From: Deltaproteobacteria bacterium
GTDB taxonomy: Bacteria; Bdellovibrionota; FAC87; UBA2466
Direction of reading: 5' to 3'
DNA: 64,000 nt
NCBI GenBank assembly: GCA_016196825.1
Contig: JACPWY010000054.1
Span: 30,166-94,165, forward strand
Shown: in pieces, positions 54,227-62,575 of the stretch
How positions within the stretch are numbered: the stretch's first letter is position 1
Layout: every line of letters starts with the position of its first letter
The notes under the pieces: model-generated
The model's input: the letters and a program-made list of their open reading frames with translations, nothing else
Told to the model about the DNA's origin: nothing
Databases searched by the model: none
Program-made: the position numbers and the translations under genes

Positions 54227-56495
54227 GGCCTATCCCAAAATCCTTTCTACTCGGTGCGGGCAAAATGGCCTGGCTCTTCGTCCTCCGCGGTCGGCATCCT
54301 CAACGTGCCTAAAGGCACGCCTCCGGTGCCTCCCTTGTGCGTCCTCGATCCAGGCCATTTTGTCACGCTCCTCCCTACGAAAGGATTTTGGGATAGGCCC
54401 TAACCGCTCCCTACCGCGTCTTCTTTGGGGACTCTTCTGGACCGCGTATCTCTTTTGCTTTTACCGATTCTTTCCGGCGGTGCTGAATACGCTGCCCGCC
54501 ACCGGGGGGGATATGGGGTCTCATTTCTGGCCCGTGTATGCGTTACGTGAGTATGGGATTCCTCAGCTCAATCTGAGGCCGTGGTCACCGGCGAACTACG
54601 CCGGGGAGCCGCTCCTCGTCCACTATTTCCCACTGCCCTTTATTGCGATGGCCCTGGCGTCCTACTTTATGCCGCCGGGTTTGGCCTTCAATCTGCTGAC
54701 GTTCCTCCCGCTTCTCCTCACTCCCCTTGCGGTGGCCTGGTCTTGTGGTCGTCTGGCCCGAGGGTTCGGGGCCACTATGAACCATTCGGGCTGCTGCGGA
54801 TCGCTGTCAGGGATTCTTTCGCTGGGCGTTTTATTTAATGACGGCAATTCGATGTGGGGCGGGAATATTTTTTCGGTTCTCGCAGGTCAATTTGCCCACC
54901 AATACGCGCTGGTCTTTTTTTTCTTGCTCATGGGTGTCTTACCGTCAGCCCTTCAGAAAGGACGGGGAATCCTGGGGGCTTCCCTTCTCTTCGCAGCGAC
55001 TATCCTTTCCCACGCCTACGTCGCGCTCTTTCTCGGGGTTGTCTTTATTGGAGCCGCATTTTTTCTTGTTGGCTCCAGTCGAGCGTTTCGCCTTCAGCGC
55101 GTACTGATCATTGGCACCACGGGGAGCTTGTTTTCCCTGTGGTTCTGGTGGCCGCTGATCGACAATTCCAAATGGACAACGCCCTATGGATTTGCCTGGC
55201 AGTTTCAGGACTGGTTCGGGGAGACTTTCCCTCGGGCACTGGCCCCGAGTTTGATGCTATTCGTTCTGGGAACGGTGGTGAGTTGCTTTATCTCGAGCTA
55301 CGGCAAAAGAATCTGGCGTGGACTCGCGTTCTGGCTCCTTCAGGTTGCGATGGGAATTCTCGGCTACGCATTTTTTAACCGGTTGGGCCTCGTCGATATT
55401 CGAGCGTGGCCGCAACTCCAATATGCTCTGGCCGCCTCAGCCGCCTGGTTTATCTCTAGCGGTTTGGTATCTCGTTCATCGTGGGGGCGCGCGGTCGCAG
55501 TGGTTCTCGCTGTTCTGGTGCCGTTCCTCCAAATTTCGCTTCTTCAATCGGAATTGGTCAAGGCCGCAGAATGGGTTGAGTGGAACTATTCTGGATGGAC
55601 CAACAAGGAGGGATTTCCATCGGTGCGAGCGATCGGGCGTCAAGTCAGCGGAACATTCAACGACCCTCGTATCGCCTTTGAGCATGATGGCATCGGCAAT
55701 CAGGCTGGTACCGAGAGAGTTTTTGAGATGTTGCCCTATTTTTCGGGGCGATCCACGACGGATGGGGTCTATATGCAATCAACACTTTTGGCCCCCATGG
55801 CATTCTATCAGCAGGCCCTTCTCAGCAAAGATCCGAGTTGCCCATTCAGTGAGTATCCCTGCGCAAATTTGGATATCAGTCGTGGAGTCGAACTCGGGCG
55901 TCTGCTGGGAGTGAATACCTTCATTCTGAGCTCTCCCGATTCCATCGGTGAGGCTGACCATTTCAAAGGACTCTCTCTGGAGCTCGATGCGAAGCCTTGG
56001 CGAGTGTACCATCTTGTCGGGAATTCCAGTTATGCCGAGGTCATCGAAAACGAGCCAAGTGTGATTTCAACGTCCGATTGGCGAAAGAAGTTTTGGGATT
56101 GGTTTGTCAGCTACAGTCCCAAGAGCCGAGTTCTCGTGGCTGGGGCGGCTTCACTTCCCGCTCAGGCCTTCGAGCCCTCATCTGAACACTGCGTGCCGAG
56201 AGTTGACGTCAATTTCGGAACCCTAGTCCTGAAAACGAACTGTCCGGGAAAATTCCACTCCTTGAAGTTTGCATTCCACGACAGTTGGCGTGCTAGTCAT
56301 GGAGAACAGCTCTGGCCAGTCTCACCTGGTTTTATCGGGATCATTCCTCAGTCGGCGGAAACGACGCTCACCTTTGGACAGAGTCCCTCGTGGACCTTCG
56401 CTTCCTTAGTATCGTTGATCGCCCTACTCGTCATTCTCTCGGTCTGGGTATTGAGACGATACTCCGCGCATTCACTCCTCTCACGAACAACATAA
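54219..56495 (+). CDS. Multi-pass membrane protein of GT-C/YfhO-like type, 5' end inside a palindromic element
   Basis: The frame is open from an ATG at 54219 (overlapping the NPCBM gene by eight bases) to 56495. Residues 1 to about 60 are encoded by palindromic element A2 and look like no protein. From about residue 63 it reads LPRLLWGLFWTAYLFCFYRF, a normal first membrane helix. The acidic loop GGDMGSHFWPVYALREYGIPQ and some ten further helices follow, then a soluble extracytoplasmic part and a last helix. This fits membrane glycosyltransferases that use polyprenyl-linked sugars. Initiation at 54219 reading through the element, or at a TTG at 54360, are both possible. GTG 54480 would remove the first helix. 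Confidence 0.72.
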   Translation: MIRAYPKILSTRCGQNGLALRPPRSASSTCLKARLRCLPCASSIQAILSRSSLRKDFGIGPNRSLPRLLWGLFWTAYLFCFYRFFPAVLNTLPATGGDMGSHFWPVYALREYGIPQLNLRPWSPANYAGEPLLVHYFPLPFIAMALASYFMPPGLAFNLLTFLPLLLTPLAVAWSCGRLARGFGATMNHSGCCGSLSGILSLGVLFNDGNSMWGGNIFSVLAGQFAHQYALVFFFLLMGVLPSALQKGRGILGASLLFAATILSHAYVALFLGVVFIGAAFFLVGSSRAFRLQRVLIIGTTGSLFSLWFWWPLIDNSKWTTPYGFAWQFQDWFGETFPRALAPSLMLFVLGTVVSCFISSYGKRIWRGLAFWLLQVAMGILGYAFFNRLGLVDIRAWPQLQYALAASAAWFISSGLVSRSSWGRAVAVVLAVLVPFLQISLLQSELVKAAEWVEWNYSGWTNKEGFPSVRAIGRQVSGTFNDPRIAFEHDGIGNQAGTERVFEMLPYFSGRSTTDGVYMQSTLLAPMAFYQQALLSKDPSCPFSEYPCANLDISRGVELGRLLGVNTFILSSPDSIGEADHFKGLSLELDAKPWRVYHLVGNSSYAEVIENEPSVISTSDWRKKFWDWFVSYSPKSRVLVAGAASLPAQAFEPSSEHCVPRVDVNFGTLVLKTNCPGKFHSLKFAFHDSWRASHGEQLWPVSPGFIGIIPQSAETTLTFGQSPSWTFASLVSLIALLVILSVWVLRRYSAHSLLSRTT
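54223..54403. repeat. Palindromic element family A, best copy (A2)
   Basis: The 24-base arms (54223-54246 and 54380-54403), beginning ttagggcctatcccaaaatc, are exact inverted copies. Inner sequence pairs further around aaaatggcctgg. The core ggctcttcgtcctccgcggtc begins at about 54271. The left arm includes the TAG of the NPCBM gene, and the right arm abuts the first natural codons of the next gene. Confidence 0.9.
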
Positions 56496-57400
56496 GCTGG
56501 CCGCAATTTCGCCTGCATGAAGAGTTTGCCCAAGTAGATGCCGATTATCCCCAACGTGAGCATTTGGAAGCTTCCCATCAACAAAACGCAGGCAATCAGC
56601 GAGGCCCATCCAGATATGGAATGGTGAGTGAAAACCCGAATGTAAACCGCATAGGCGAGATAAAGGAATGAAGTCAGGGCGAAGCTAGAGCCCACGAAGA
56701 GACTGGCATAGAGGGGCTTGACGCTAAAACCGGTCAGCCCAGAAAAGGATAGGCTTACCATTTTCAGGAGCGAGTAGCGACTCCGCCCCTCCTTTCGCAG
56801 CCCTTGATCATAGGTCAGTGTTGCTCGGCGAAATCCCAACCAGGAAATGATCCCCCGCCAAAAGAGGTCGTTTTCTGGAAGGCTTTTGCAGATCTCCACA
56901 ACCTGACGATCGAGAAGCCGGAAATCGGCGCTCCCCGGTTCGATGTGAATATCCGAAATACTATTGAGGACCCTGTAAAAGACTGAAGAAAAAATGCGCT
57001 TCGCCAGAGACAAATCACGGGTGACGTTACGATGGGTGGTCACCACCTGATAACCATCGCGCCACCGAGCAAGCATCAACGGGATTAATTCCGGAGGGTG
57101 TTCAAGATCGCAATCCAGCGTGATGACACACTCCCCCTGAGCGTTATCCAGCCCCGCCTTGAGAGCGGCCTGATGCCCGAAGTTGCGAGAAAATGAGATG
57201 CCACGCACCCGGGAATTGAGGGAGCCCGCTCGCAAAATGGCGGCCCAGGTGTTGTCGTGACTGCCATCATCAATGAATAAGATTTCGTATGGGGTTGTAT
57301 CGAGAACTTTCTCCAGACGTCGACAGACTCGCAGGATGTTGCTCTCCTCGTTCAGAGCGGGCACAACGATGGACACGATTGGTAGAGGAATGGGTGTCAT
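56348..57400 (-). CDS. Family 2 glycosyltransferase with C-terminal membrane helices (GtrB/DPM type)
   Basis: The 350-residue protein has the GT-A fold motifs SIVVPALNEESNI, EILFIDDGSHDNTW and VITLDCDLEHPPELI (DxD-like), then GSADFRLLDRQVV and GLRKEGRSRYSL. Two membrane helices near residues 225-300 follow. Such proteins make polyprenyl-phosphate sugars, the donors for GT-C enzymes such as the convergent neighbour. The last 50 or so codons overlap the 3' end of that gene on the opposite strand by 148 bases. The tail is not needed for the known fold. Confidence 0.88.
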   Translation of the reverse strand: MTPIPLPIVSIVVPALNEESNILRVCRRLEKVLDTTPYEILFIDDGSHDNTWAAILRAGSLNSRVRGISFSRNFGHQAALKAGLDNAQGECVITLDCDLEHPPELIPLMLARWRDGYQVVTTHRNVTRDLSLAKRIFSSVFYRVLNSISDIHIEPGSADFRLLDRQVVEICKSLPENDLFWRGIISWLGFRRATLTYDQGLRKEGRSRYSLLKMVSLSFSGLTGFSVKPLYASLFVGSSFALTSFLYLAYAVYIRVFTHHSISGWASLIACVLLMGSFQMLTLGIIGIYLGKLFMQAKLRPAYVVRERSECAEYRLNTQTERMTSRAINDTKEAKVHEGLCPKVSVVSAD

Positions 57401-57508
57401 GGAGAGTGAGGCCTACTTGGATGATATCACATTAGGCCCACTTATGGGCTGGGAAAACCGATCACCCTCAGATGAGCTCTCTCCCCTTCAATCAATGCAG
57501 TGTCACGA

Positions 57509-59182
57509 TCAACGTCCGCTGGGGAAGATCTGACCAGAAGCCACGCCCGATTTTCTGTGGCTGATGTATCCGGCCAGAACGAACGCCACCTGCGCGGCTA
57601 CGTACATCATTACGTAAGACAGGCCACCCGATCCGAAGCCGTAGGAATGAAGCCCCACGCCGAGCACAAAGTTAACGCCATACCAGGCCATGAGCACGCT
57701 CAAAAAACAGAAGATCGTCGCCGACACAAACCCGAAACCCTTCAGCCAGCCGGCGAAGCGTCCGTGCAGAACCGCCACGTACATCAAAAGCACGATCAAC
57801 GCCCAGACCTCTTTCGGATCCCAACCCCAGAAGCGGCCCCAGGAGTAGTCGGCCCACACACCGCCCAGGATCGTTCCGCCCGCCACCAGAATCACACCAA
57901 TCTGCATCGCACGGTACATATACAGGCTCAAAGTCTGGATCCAGGCAGTCTTCTTGGGATGAAAAATATAATTCCCGATCACCACGTTCCCGATGCAGAG
58001 CGAAAGTGCAAAGGCGGCGTAACTGAGCGTGATACAGAGCACGTGGGTCGTCAGCCAAAAGTTGCTGCGCAGAACCGGCTCGAGCGGCTGGATCCCTGGA
58101 TCAAGGACGGTCGGCAAGTTGTCGGCAAGAACGAGGGCCACAATGGAAAAGACCGATGCGGCCGTGGGGATCACAATATTGCGATACGCCGCCCAGATGA
58201 AGATCGAAAAGACGAGGCACCCGAGCGACACCCAAATCACACTTTCATACATGTTGGTCACGGGCGGTCTCCCTGAGATCCAACAGCGCAGAACAAATCC
58301 GTAGATGTGGAGTAGGATGCCCGCCCCCAAAATGCCGGCTCCGATCCGAGTGGCCCACACATTCTTCGTCTGGATAGCCACCAAAAGCGCGATGAACGCC
58401 ACAACGTAGATCACCCACGCCCACCGAAACGGCCTGAGCTCATTGAAGTGAACCTCACGCCCCATCTCGGCGTCACTGGGGTAATGGCCGCGCGAAAGAT
58501 CGCTTCTCACCCAATCGGTGAATTGGCCGACATTGGCGTTCCAGGTGGCGGCATCACCGCCGACAAAGGCCTTAAAAAGCATCTTCAGAAGCGCCTCGGT
58601 CTTTTCTTTCTGGGGCCCCGAGTACGGCAGGCGTGAGGGATCACTCAGACCATCGAGGCCAATCCAATTCGCTTCAAGCCCCTGCGGGCTCGGAAAAATC
58701 GTCAGCGCCTGCCCAGACACAATCGCGTCCACAACGCCCACCTGGGCCTGCAGATTGACCAGCTTACTCTCCATATCCTCAAGTTTTTCACGCCGCTGCT
58801 GCTTGGCGCCGATCTCTCGCATCATCGCACGCAGCGCTTCGTTGCTCCGGATGCTCTGGGGCGAGAAATACTTCTTGTCCTGGGGTAACCCCAATTTCAC
58901 CTTCAACGGTCCGTAGGAAACACGAACAAACTCCGTCTTCTCCCATTGGTCTTCATATTCCAGAAGCCAGCTAAAAACCGTTTCAATGGCCTTCAGATGA
59001 TTGAAGCTCCGAGATCCTGTCACAAACTGCACGCTCTCCTCGGCAAAGGTCTGGAGAGGTTTCACCCGCCCGCGTTCTTGGATCGCAAGCTTCTCCATCG
59101 CCCCCCAACTGAATTGCGATCGATCGGTCGCGGCCTGAGACACCCCCGAGAAAACAATGAGAGACAGTAATAGCGACTTCAT
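57509..59182 (-). CDS. ccsA: Cytochrome c biogenesis protein CcsA with an extra N-terminal periplasmic domain
   Basis: The 557-residue protein has a signal-like N-terminus and about 230 residues of soluble region, then the CcsA heme-handling core of about eight helices. The WWD motif reads WADYSWGRFWGWDPKEVWALI, with conserved histidines in TTHVLCITLSYAAF and LHGRFAGW. With ResB it forms the system II heme export and ligation complex. GAAGGAG precedes the ATG at 59182. It is the last gene of the mrp-to-ccsA operon and is separated from resB by palindromic element A3. Confidence 0.92.
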   Translation of the reverse strand: MKSLLLSLIVFSGVSQAATDRSQFSWGAMEKLAIQERGRVKPLQTFAEESVQFVTGSRSFNHLKAIETVFSWLLEYEDQWEKTEFVRVSYGPLKVKLGLPQDKKYFSPQSIRSNEALRAMMREIGAKQQRREKLEDMESKLVNLQAQVGVVDAIVSGQALTIFPSPQGLEANWIGLDGLSDPSRLPYSGPQKEKTEALLKMLFKAFVGGDAATWNANVGQFTDWVRSDLSRGHYPSDAEMGREVHFNELRPFRWAWVIYVVAFIALLVAIQTKNVWATRIGAGILGAGILLHIYGFVLRCWISGRPPVTNMYESVIWVSLGCLVFSIFIWAAYRNIVIPTAASVFSIVALVLADNLPTVLDPGIQPLEPVLRSNFWLTTHVLCITLSYAAFALSLCIGNVVIGNYIFHPKKTAWIQTLSLYMYRAMQIGVILVAGGTILGGVWADYSWGRFWGWDPKEVWALIVLLMYVAVLHGRFAGWLKGFGFVSATIFCFLSVLMAWYGVNFVLGVGLHSYGFGSGGLSYVMMYVAAQVAFVLAGYISHRKSGVASGQIFPSGR

Positions 59183-59195
59183 GAGCGCTCCTTCT

Positions 59196-59329
59196 TAGAG
59201 ACTATCCCAAAAACCCTTCTACTCGGTGCGGCCAAAATGACTTGGCTCTTCGTCCTCCGCGGTCGGCGTCCTCGATCCAAATCATTTTGGCTCGCCCCTC
59301 CCTACGAAGGGTTTTTGGGATAGTCTCTG
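59196..59329. repeat. Palindromic element family A, copy A3
   Basis: Arms at 59196-59219 and 59306-59329 pair at 23 of 24 positions (left begins tagagactatcccaaaaacc). The core ggctcttcgtcctccgcggtcgg is shared with A1 and A2. The right half encodes the last codons and stop of resB, and the left arm ends 13 bases before the ccsA start. Confidence 0.88.
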
Positions 59330-61087
59330 AGCCCCCAGCAAGACGTTCCAGTAGTGGGGGTTCATATAAAACATGAGTAGAATTCCGAGACACAAGAACA
59401 GGGAGCCGGCGTATTTCACCATGCGCCCCGGATCGAAGTTCACGCTGAACACCGAAATCGGCGCCTCTCCCTCTTGGAGCTGGTAACTCGCCTGATAGAA
59501 GGTGTACCCGCCGTATTGTAAAGGTTCATTCATACTGATCCGCGCCGACTGGTTCCCGGGTTCTCCCCTGACCGTCACCTGACTCTCGTAACCCGCGGCC
59601 TTTTCGGTGCCCGGATCGTGGTGAATCGTAAATTTGTCGAGCTGGATCTGAAACGGCAGCCCCAACGTCCGCCGGTGAAGAACGGCCGAGACGACATTCT
59701 TCGTGAAGGGCAACACATGCTCGCTCCCCTCATAGAGCCAAAACTCCTCCTCGGGTCGCCCCGGAGCCCTAAACTTGAAATGGGCGGCCGCCACAAACCC
59801 AGCATCCGATCCCGCCACTTTATCAACGTAGCGAGGAACCCGAGCCTCCACCGCCTGGGGAATCCATTTCTCAACGTTGAACTGCAGATCCATCCACCCC
59901 GTCGGGATGCTTGTGCCCACCTTCACCACTCCATTCGAAGCGTAGCCGCTTGATTCCGTGGAGGTAGAAAAAAGAAGTTTGTCGCCCACGCTGGCAAATC
60001 GCAGCGAACCCCGTGCGTTCGCACGCCGAGCGTTTTTCGCCACCATCTTAAGCGATACCCCAAGAACCTGGGTGGCCGATGATTGATGAGATTTGTGCAT
60101 CGTCGCAAACTCCGGATACAGTGCAAATATAGTGTGCTTCTCCTCGTTCCCGCTCGCATCGCGCACCAGAAGCGTCACGGCCGGGTTGAGCGGCTCATCT
60201 GACTTACTCACGAGCTGATTCTTCTCGACCGAGGCGTAGGCGAAATATTTTTCCGCCTTGAGAGTCAGCCCATCACCCATCTTCATCCACCCCTTCAAAG
60301 CATCCACAATGCGAGCTCGGTGACTCTTCCCGTTTCGGGTGAGAACAATCGTTCCCGGATCTTTTTCTGGGGCCCTCTTCCCGCCCCCTTTGAGGAAGCT
60401 GCCTTCGTCGCGCGCGGCTTCAAAGCTCATCACCGCCGGGCCCAGATTGATCTCAGCTGGGACAGATGCATCCTTCTGCACCAGCCACTCGGTCACCTTG
60501 AAACGACTGTTGGCGAGCGTCACCTGAATCGCCGGTGCCCCCACACCCGCCACTGGGCTCTCCTGCACCTCGCGCTCTACCGAAACGCGCGGCAGGAAGC
60601 GATCCATCGTAAGCGTAGCGCCGTCAAACTTGATCTCCTGAAGGTTGCCCGTCTTCTCTCGCGGCGCCTCGGGAATCATGATCTCCATCTCACGCCGTTC
60701 GTTGTTCTCGATTGTGAGCACGAGCTCGTTGAGGATCACCTCCGTGCCATAGGTCCCCTCCCTCACGGGGAGATTGCCGTCGACACCATAGTGGCTCGTG
60801 AAAAAGGCTCCGATGATCAGAACGATAATCCCGATGTGGGTGCAGACAAAACCGGTCTGGTGACGTTTCCAGGGATAACGAGACAGTGCCGCCGTCGTGA
60901 GCGAGACGGCGAGCAGAAAGAGAAGTCCAGCAAACCAAGGAGTGCCATAGACAAACGCCTTCACGGCGCGCGTGCCGTAAACCGATTCGAGGCCCGTTCC
61001 GATCGCCAGCACAAAGGCCAGACTCAGAATCAAGACGACGGCGAGTTTGAGTGAAGAAAAGAAGCGAAGCAGTGGGTGCTTGAACAT
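59282..61087 (-). CDS. resB: Cytochrome c biogenesis protein ResB/Ccs1
   Basis: The 601-residue protein has the ResB layout. Three N-terminal membrane helices (FFSSLKLAVVLILSLAFVLAIG, WFAGLLFLLAVSLTTAAL, TGFVCTHIGIIVLIIGAFF) come first. A large periplasmic domain of about 430 residues follows, with QYGGYTFYQASYQ, and a last helix (YAGSLFLCLGILLMFYM). It brings apocytochrome c to CcsA for heme attachment. The start follows the ygfZ stop by three bases. The last 17 or so residues (RLSQKPFVGRGEPK) are encoded by palindromic element A3, so the element has replaced or extended the original C-terminus. Confidence 0.92.
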   Translation of the reverse strand: MFKHPLLRFFSSLKLAVVLILSLAFVLAIGTGLESVYGTRAVKAFVYGTPWFAGLLFLLAVSLTTAALSRYPWKRHQTGFVCTHIGIIVLIIGAFFTSHYGVDGNLPVREGTYGTEVILNELVLTIENNERREMEIMIPEAPREKTGNLQEIKFDGATLTMDRFLPRVSVEREVQESPVAGVGAPAIQVTLANSRFKVTEWLVQKDASVPAEINLGPAVMSFEAARDEGSFLKGGGKRAPEKDPGTIVLTRNGKSHRARIVDALKGWMKMGDGLTLKAEKYFAYASVEKNQLVSKSDEPLNPAVTLLVRDASGNEEKHTIFALYPEFATMHKSHQSSATQVLGVSLKMVAKNARRANARGSLRFASVGDKLLFSTSTESSGYASNGVVKVGTSIPTGWMDLQFNVEKWIPQAVEARVPRYVDKVAGSDAGFVAAAHFKFRAPGRPEEEFWLYEGSEHVLPFTKNVVSAVLHRRTLGLPFQIQLDKFTIHHDPGTEKAAGYESQVTVRGEPGNQSARISMNEPLQYGGYTFYQASYQLQEGEAPISVFSVNFDPGRMVKYAGSLFLCLGILLMFYMNPHYWNVLLGAQRLSQKPFVGRGEPK

Positions 61088-61090
61088 GAA

Positions 61091-62089
61091 TTAGCGCGGG
61101 GTGACTTCTAATCCCTCTTGCCTCCACGGTTGCCGGTTTTCCCACTGTGCCTTCGGCACAAAGGCCAACCCCAAAATCTCGTTCTGATCGTCAGGCCGGC
61201 GAGCGGCCGCCACGATGGTGACGGGCCCAACGGTTTGTGGAACGGCCGCCGGCATCGCTGAGAGTTTCATCTTCATGAGCTTTCGATTGACGCTTCCATA
61301 GGTAAAGATTCGCTCCACCACCTCTTGCCCCGGATAACAGCCTTTGTTTCGCGCCACCACCCAGTCGCAACCGCCCTCGAGCACGATGTCGGTCTCCCCC
61401 AGTTCGCCGGGAACCTGCGGGACACCGGCCTCAATTCTTAAGAACTCAAATACCTCGCCCCCGAGAAGCGGAAAACCAGCTCCGACCAACTGCCGCGTCG
61501 CAGCAGAAAAATCCTGTGGCTCTATTCTAACCCAAAAGAGGTTTTCCCGCGCCAGATCCCACCACCCGCGATTCGTCTTTTCGCCAAGCGTCACCAAAGT
61601 CACTGGTTGGGTTCGCCACTCAGAGGTCAGTCGCGGCGCCGAGAGCCCAAGGACAGGCGTCTTCGGCGCATAGACACCGAGGAACGAGGACTCTAAAAGT
61701 ACGGCCGCGGTGAAGTTTTCCGCGAAGTGGAACTTCTCAATATGTTCCAAGGTCGTATTGATCAGGTGATGAGGCGCGTGGACACACACGCCTTTCTCAA
61801 GCCGCTCAAAATACCCGAGTGAGACCACCCCACCCCGGCCAGTGAGGAAGGCTCCGGCCGCCACCGCATTCACTCCCAGTTTTTTGAAATCAACCGTCGA
61901 CATCCGCTGGAGGTAGTCCACCACATCGGGCCCGGTCATCTGGATCGTCCCCCAGAAGGAGAGATCGAAGAGACCACCCCTTGCAAACTGGGCATCGTCT
62001 TTCAGACGCCACGGGATCTCTACGCCACAATACTCTTTTGTTTCCAGTGGCGAGCAAAGACCCTTCTCTAATGACAGACTTTTTTGCAT
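61091..62089 (-). CDS. ygfZ: YgfZ/GcvT-like folate-binding protein, Fe-S cluster maintenance
   Basis: The 332-residue protein has the aminomethyltransferase-like fold with an N-terminal LFDLSFWGTIQMTGPDVVDYLQRM and the YgfZ signature KGCYPGQEVVERIFTYG. YgfZ supports repair or maturation of Fe-S clusters with folate. The ATG at 62089 overlaps the end of the DUF971 gene by 22 bases; an alternative start lies at 62098. Position next to mrp and DUF971 fits a shared Fe-S role. Confidence 0.88.
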   Translation of the reverse strand: MQKSLSLEKGLCSPLETKEYCGVEIPWRLKDDAQFARGGLFDLSFWGTIQMTGPDVVDYLQRMSTVDFKKLGVNAVAAGAFLTGRGGVVSLGYFERLEKGVCVHAPHHLINTTLEHIEKFHFAENFTAAVLLESSFLGVYAPKTPVLGLSAPRLTSEWRTQPVTLVTLGEKTNRGWWDLARENLFWVRIEPQDFSAATRQLVGAGFPLLGGEVFEFLRIEAGVPQVPGELGETDIVLEGGCDWVVARNKGCYPGQEVVERIFTYGSVNRKLMKMKLSAMPAAVPQTVGPVTIVAAARRPDDQNEILGLAFVPKAQWENRQPWRQEGLEVTPR

Positions 62090-62388
62090 TGCGGGCATTC
62101 GCAGAGGGCCCTCAGGTGATCAAAGGTGTAGATGCCGGTGTCATGGCCATCGTTCCATTTGATCTGGAGCGCATAACGGCCAACGGAATCGATCCTCTTG
62201 GGGCGAACATCCTGGGCCACCTTGGTTTCATCCAAAATCTTTTCCCGAGTCCACTCGTCGACACAGTGGGCACAGCGGCAGTCGAGCCGGATCTTGCGCA
62301 CATTAATGATGGAGTTGTGTCCATCGCTCCAGACGATTCCCAGCGTCTGGGGGCTGACTTGCCGCAGTTCCTTCGCGAAGAGTTCCAC
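62068..62388 (-). CDS. DUF971 (gamma-butyrobetaine hydroxylase N-terminal-like) protein
   Basis: The 106-residue protein shows the DUF971 pattern: GIVWSDGHNSIINVRKIRLDCRCAHC in the first half and IKWNDGHDTGIYTFDHLRALCECPQC in the second, two similar halves ending in CxC/CxxC metal-binding sites. Stand-alone DUF971 genes often neighbour mrp, suggesting a role in Fe-S handling, but the function is not established. The start is a GTG at 62388 lying within the left arm of palindromic element B3. Confidence 0.82.
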   Translation of the reverse strand: MELFAKELRQVSPQTLGIVWSDGHNSIINVRKIRLDCRCAHCVDEWTREKILDETKVAQDVRPKRIDSVGRYALQIKWNDGHDTGIYTFDHLRALCECPQCKKVCH

Positions 62389-62575
62389 TAACAGGAGCCC
62401 TCAATTACCGCTTCGGGGTAAAAAAATGCCTTTTCGGCTACGCCTTCGTCAGACTCACAAAATGTCCTCGACGGCCATTCCATGGCCGCCTCCGGGCCTT
62501 TTGTTCGTCTTCCTCGTCTCGCTCGAAAAATCATTTTTTTCCTCCCAAATCGGTAATTGAGGGCTCCTGTTAGTG
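62386..62575. repeat. Palindromic element family B, copy B3 (inverted relative to B2)
   Basis: The 25-base arms (62386-62410 and 62551-62575), beginning cactaacaggagccctcaat, are exact inverted copies. The core matches B2 on the opposite strand (cttttgttcgtcttcctcgt). One arm contains the mrp stop, and the other contains the GTG start of the DUF971 gene. Confidence 0.9.
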
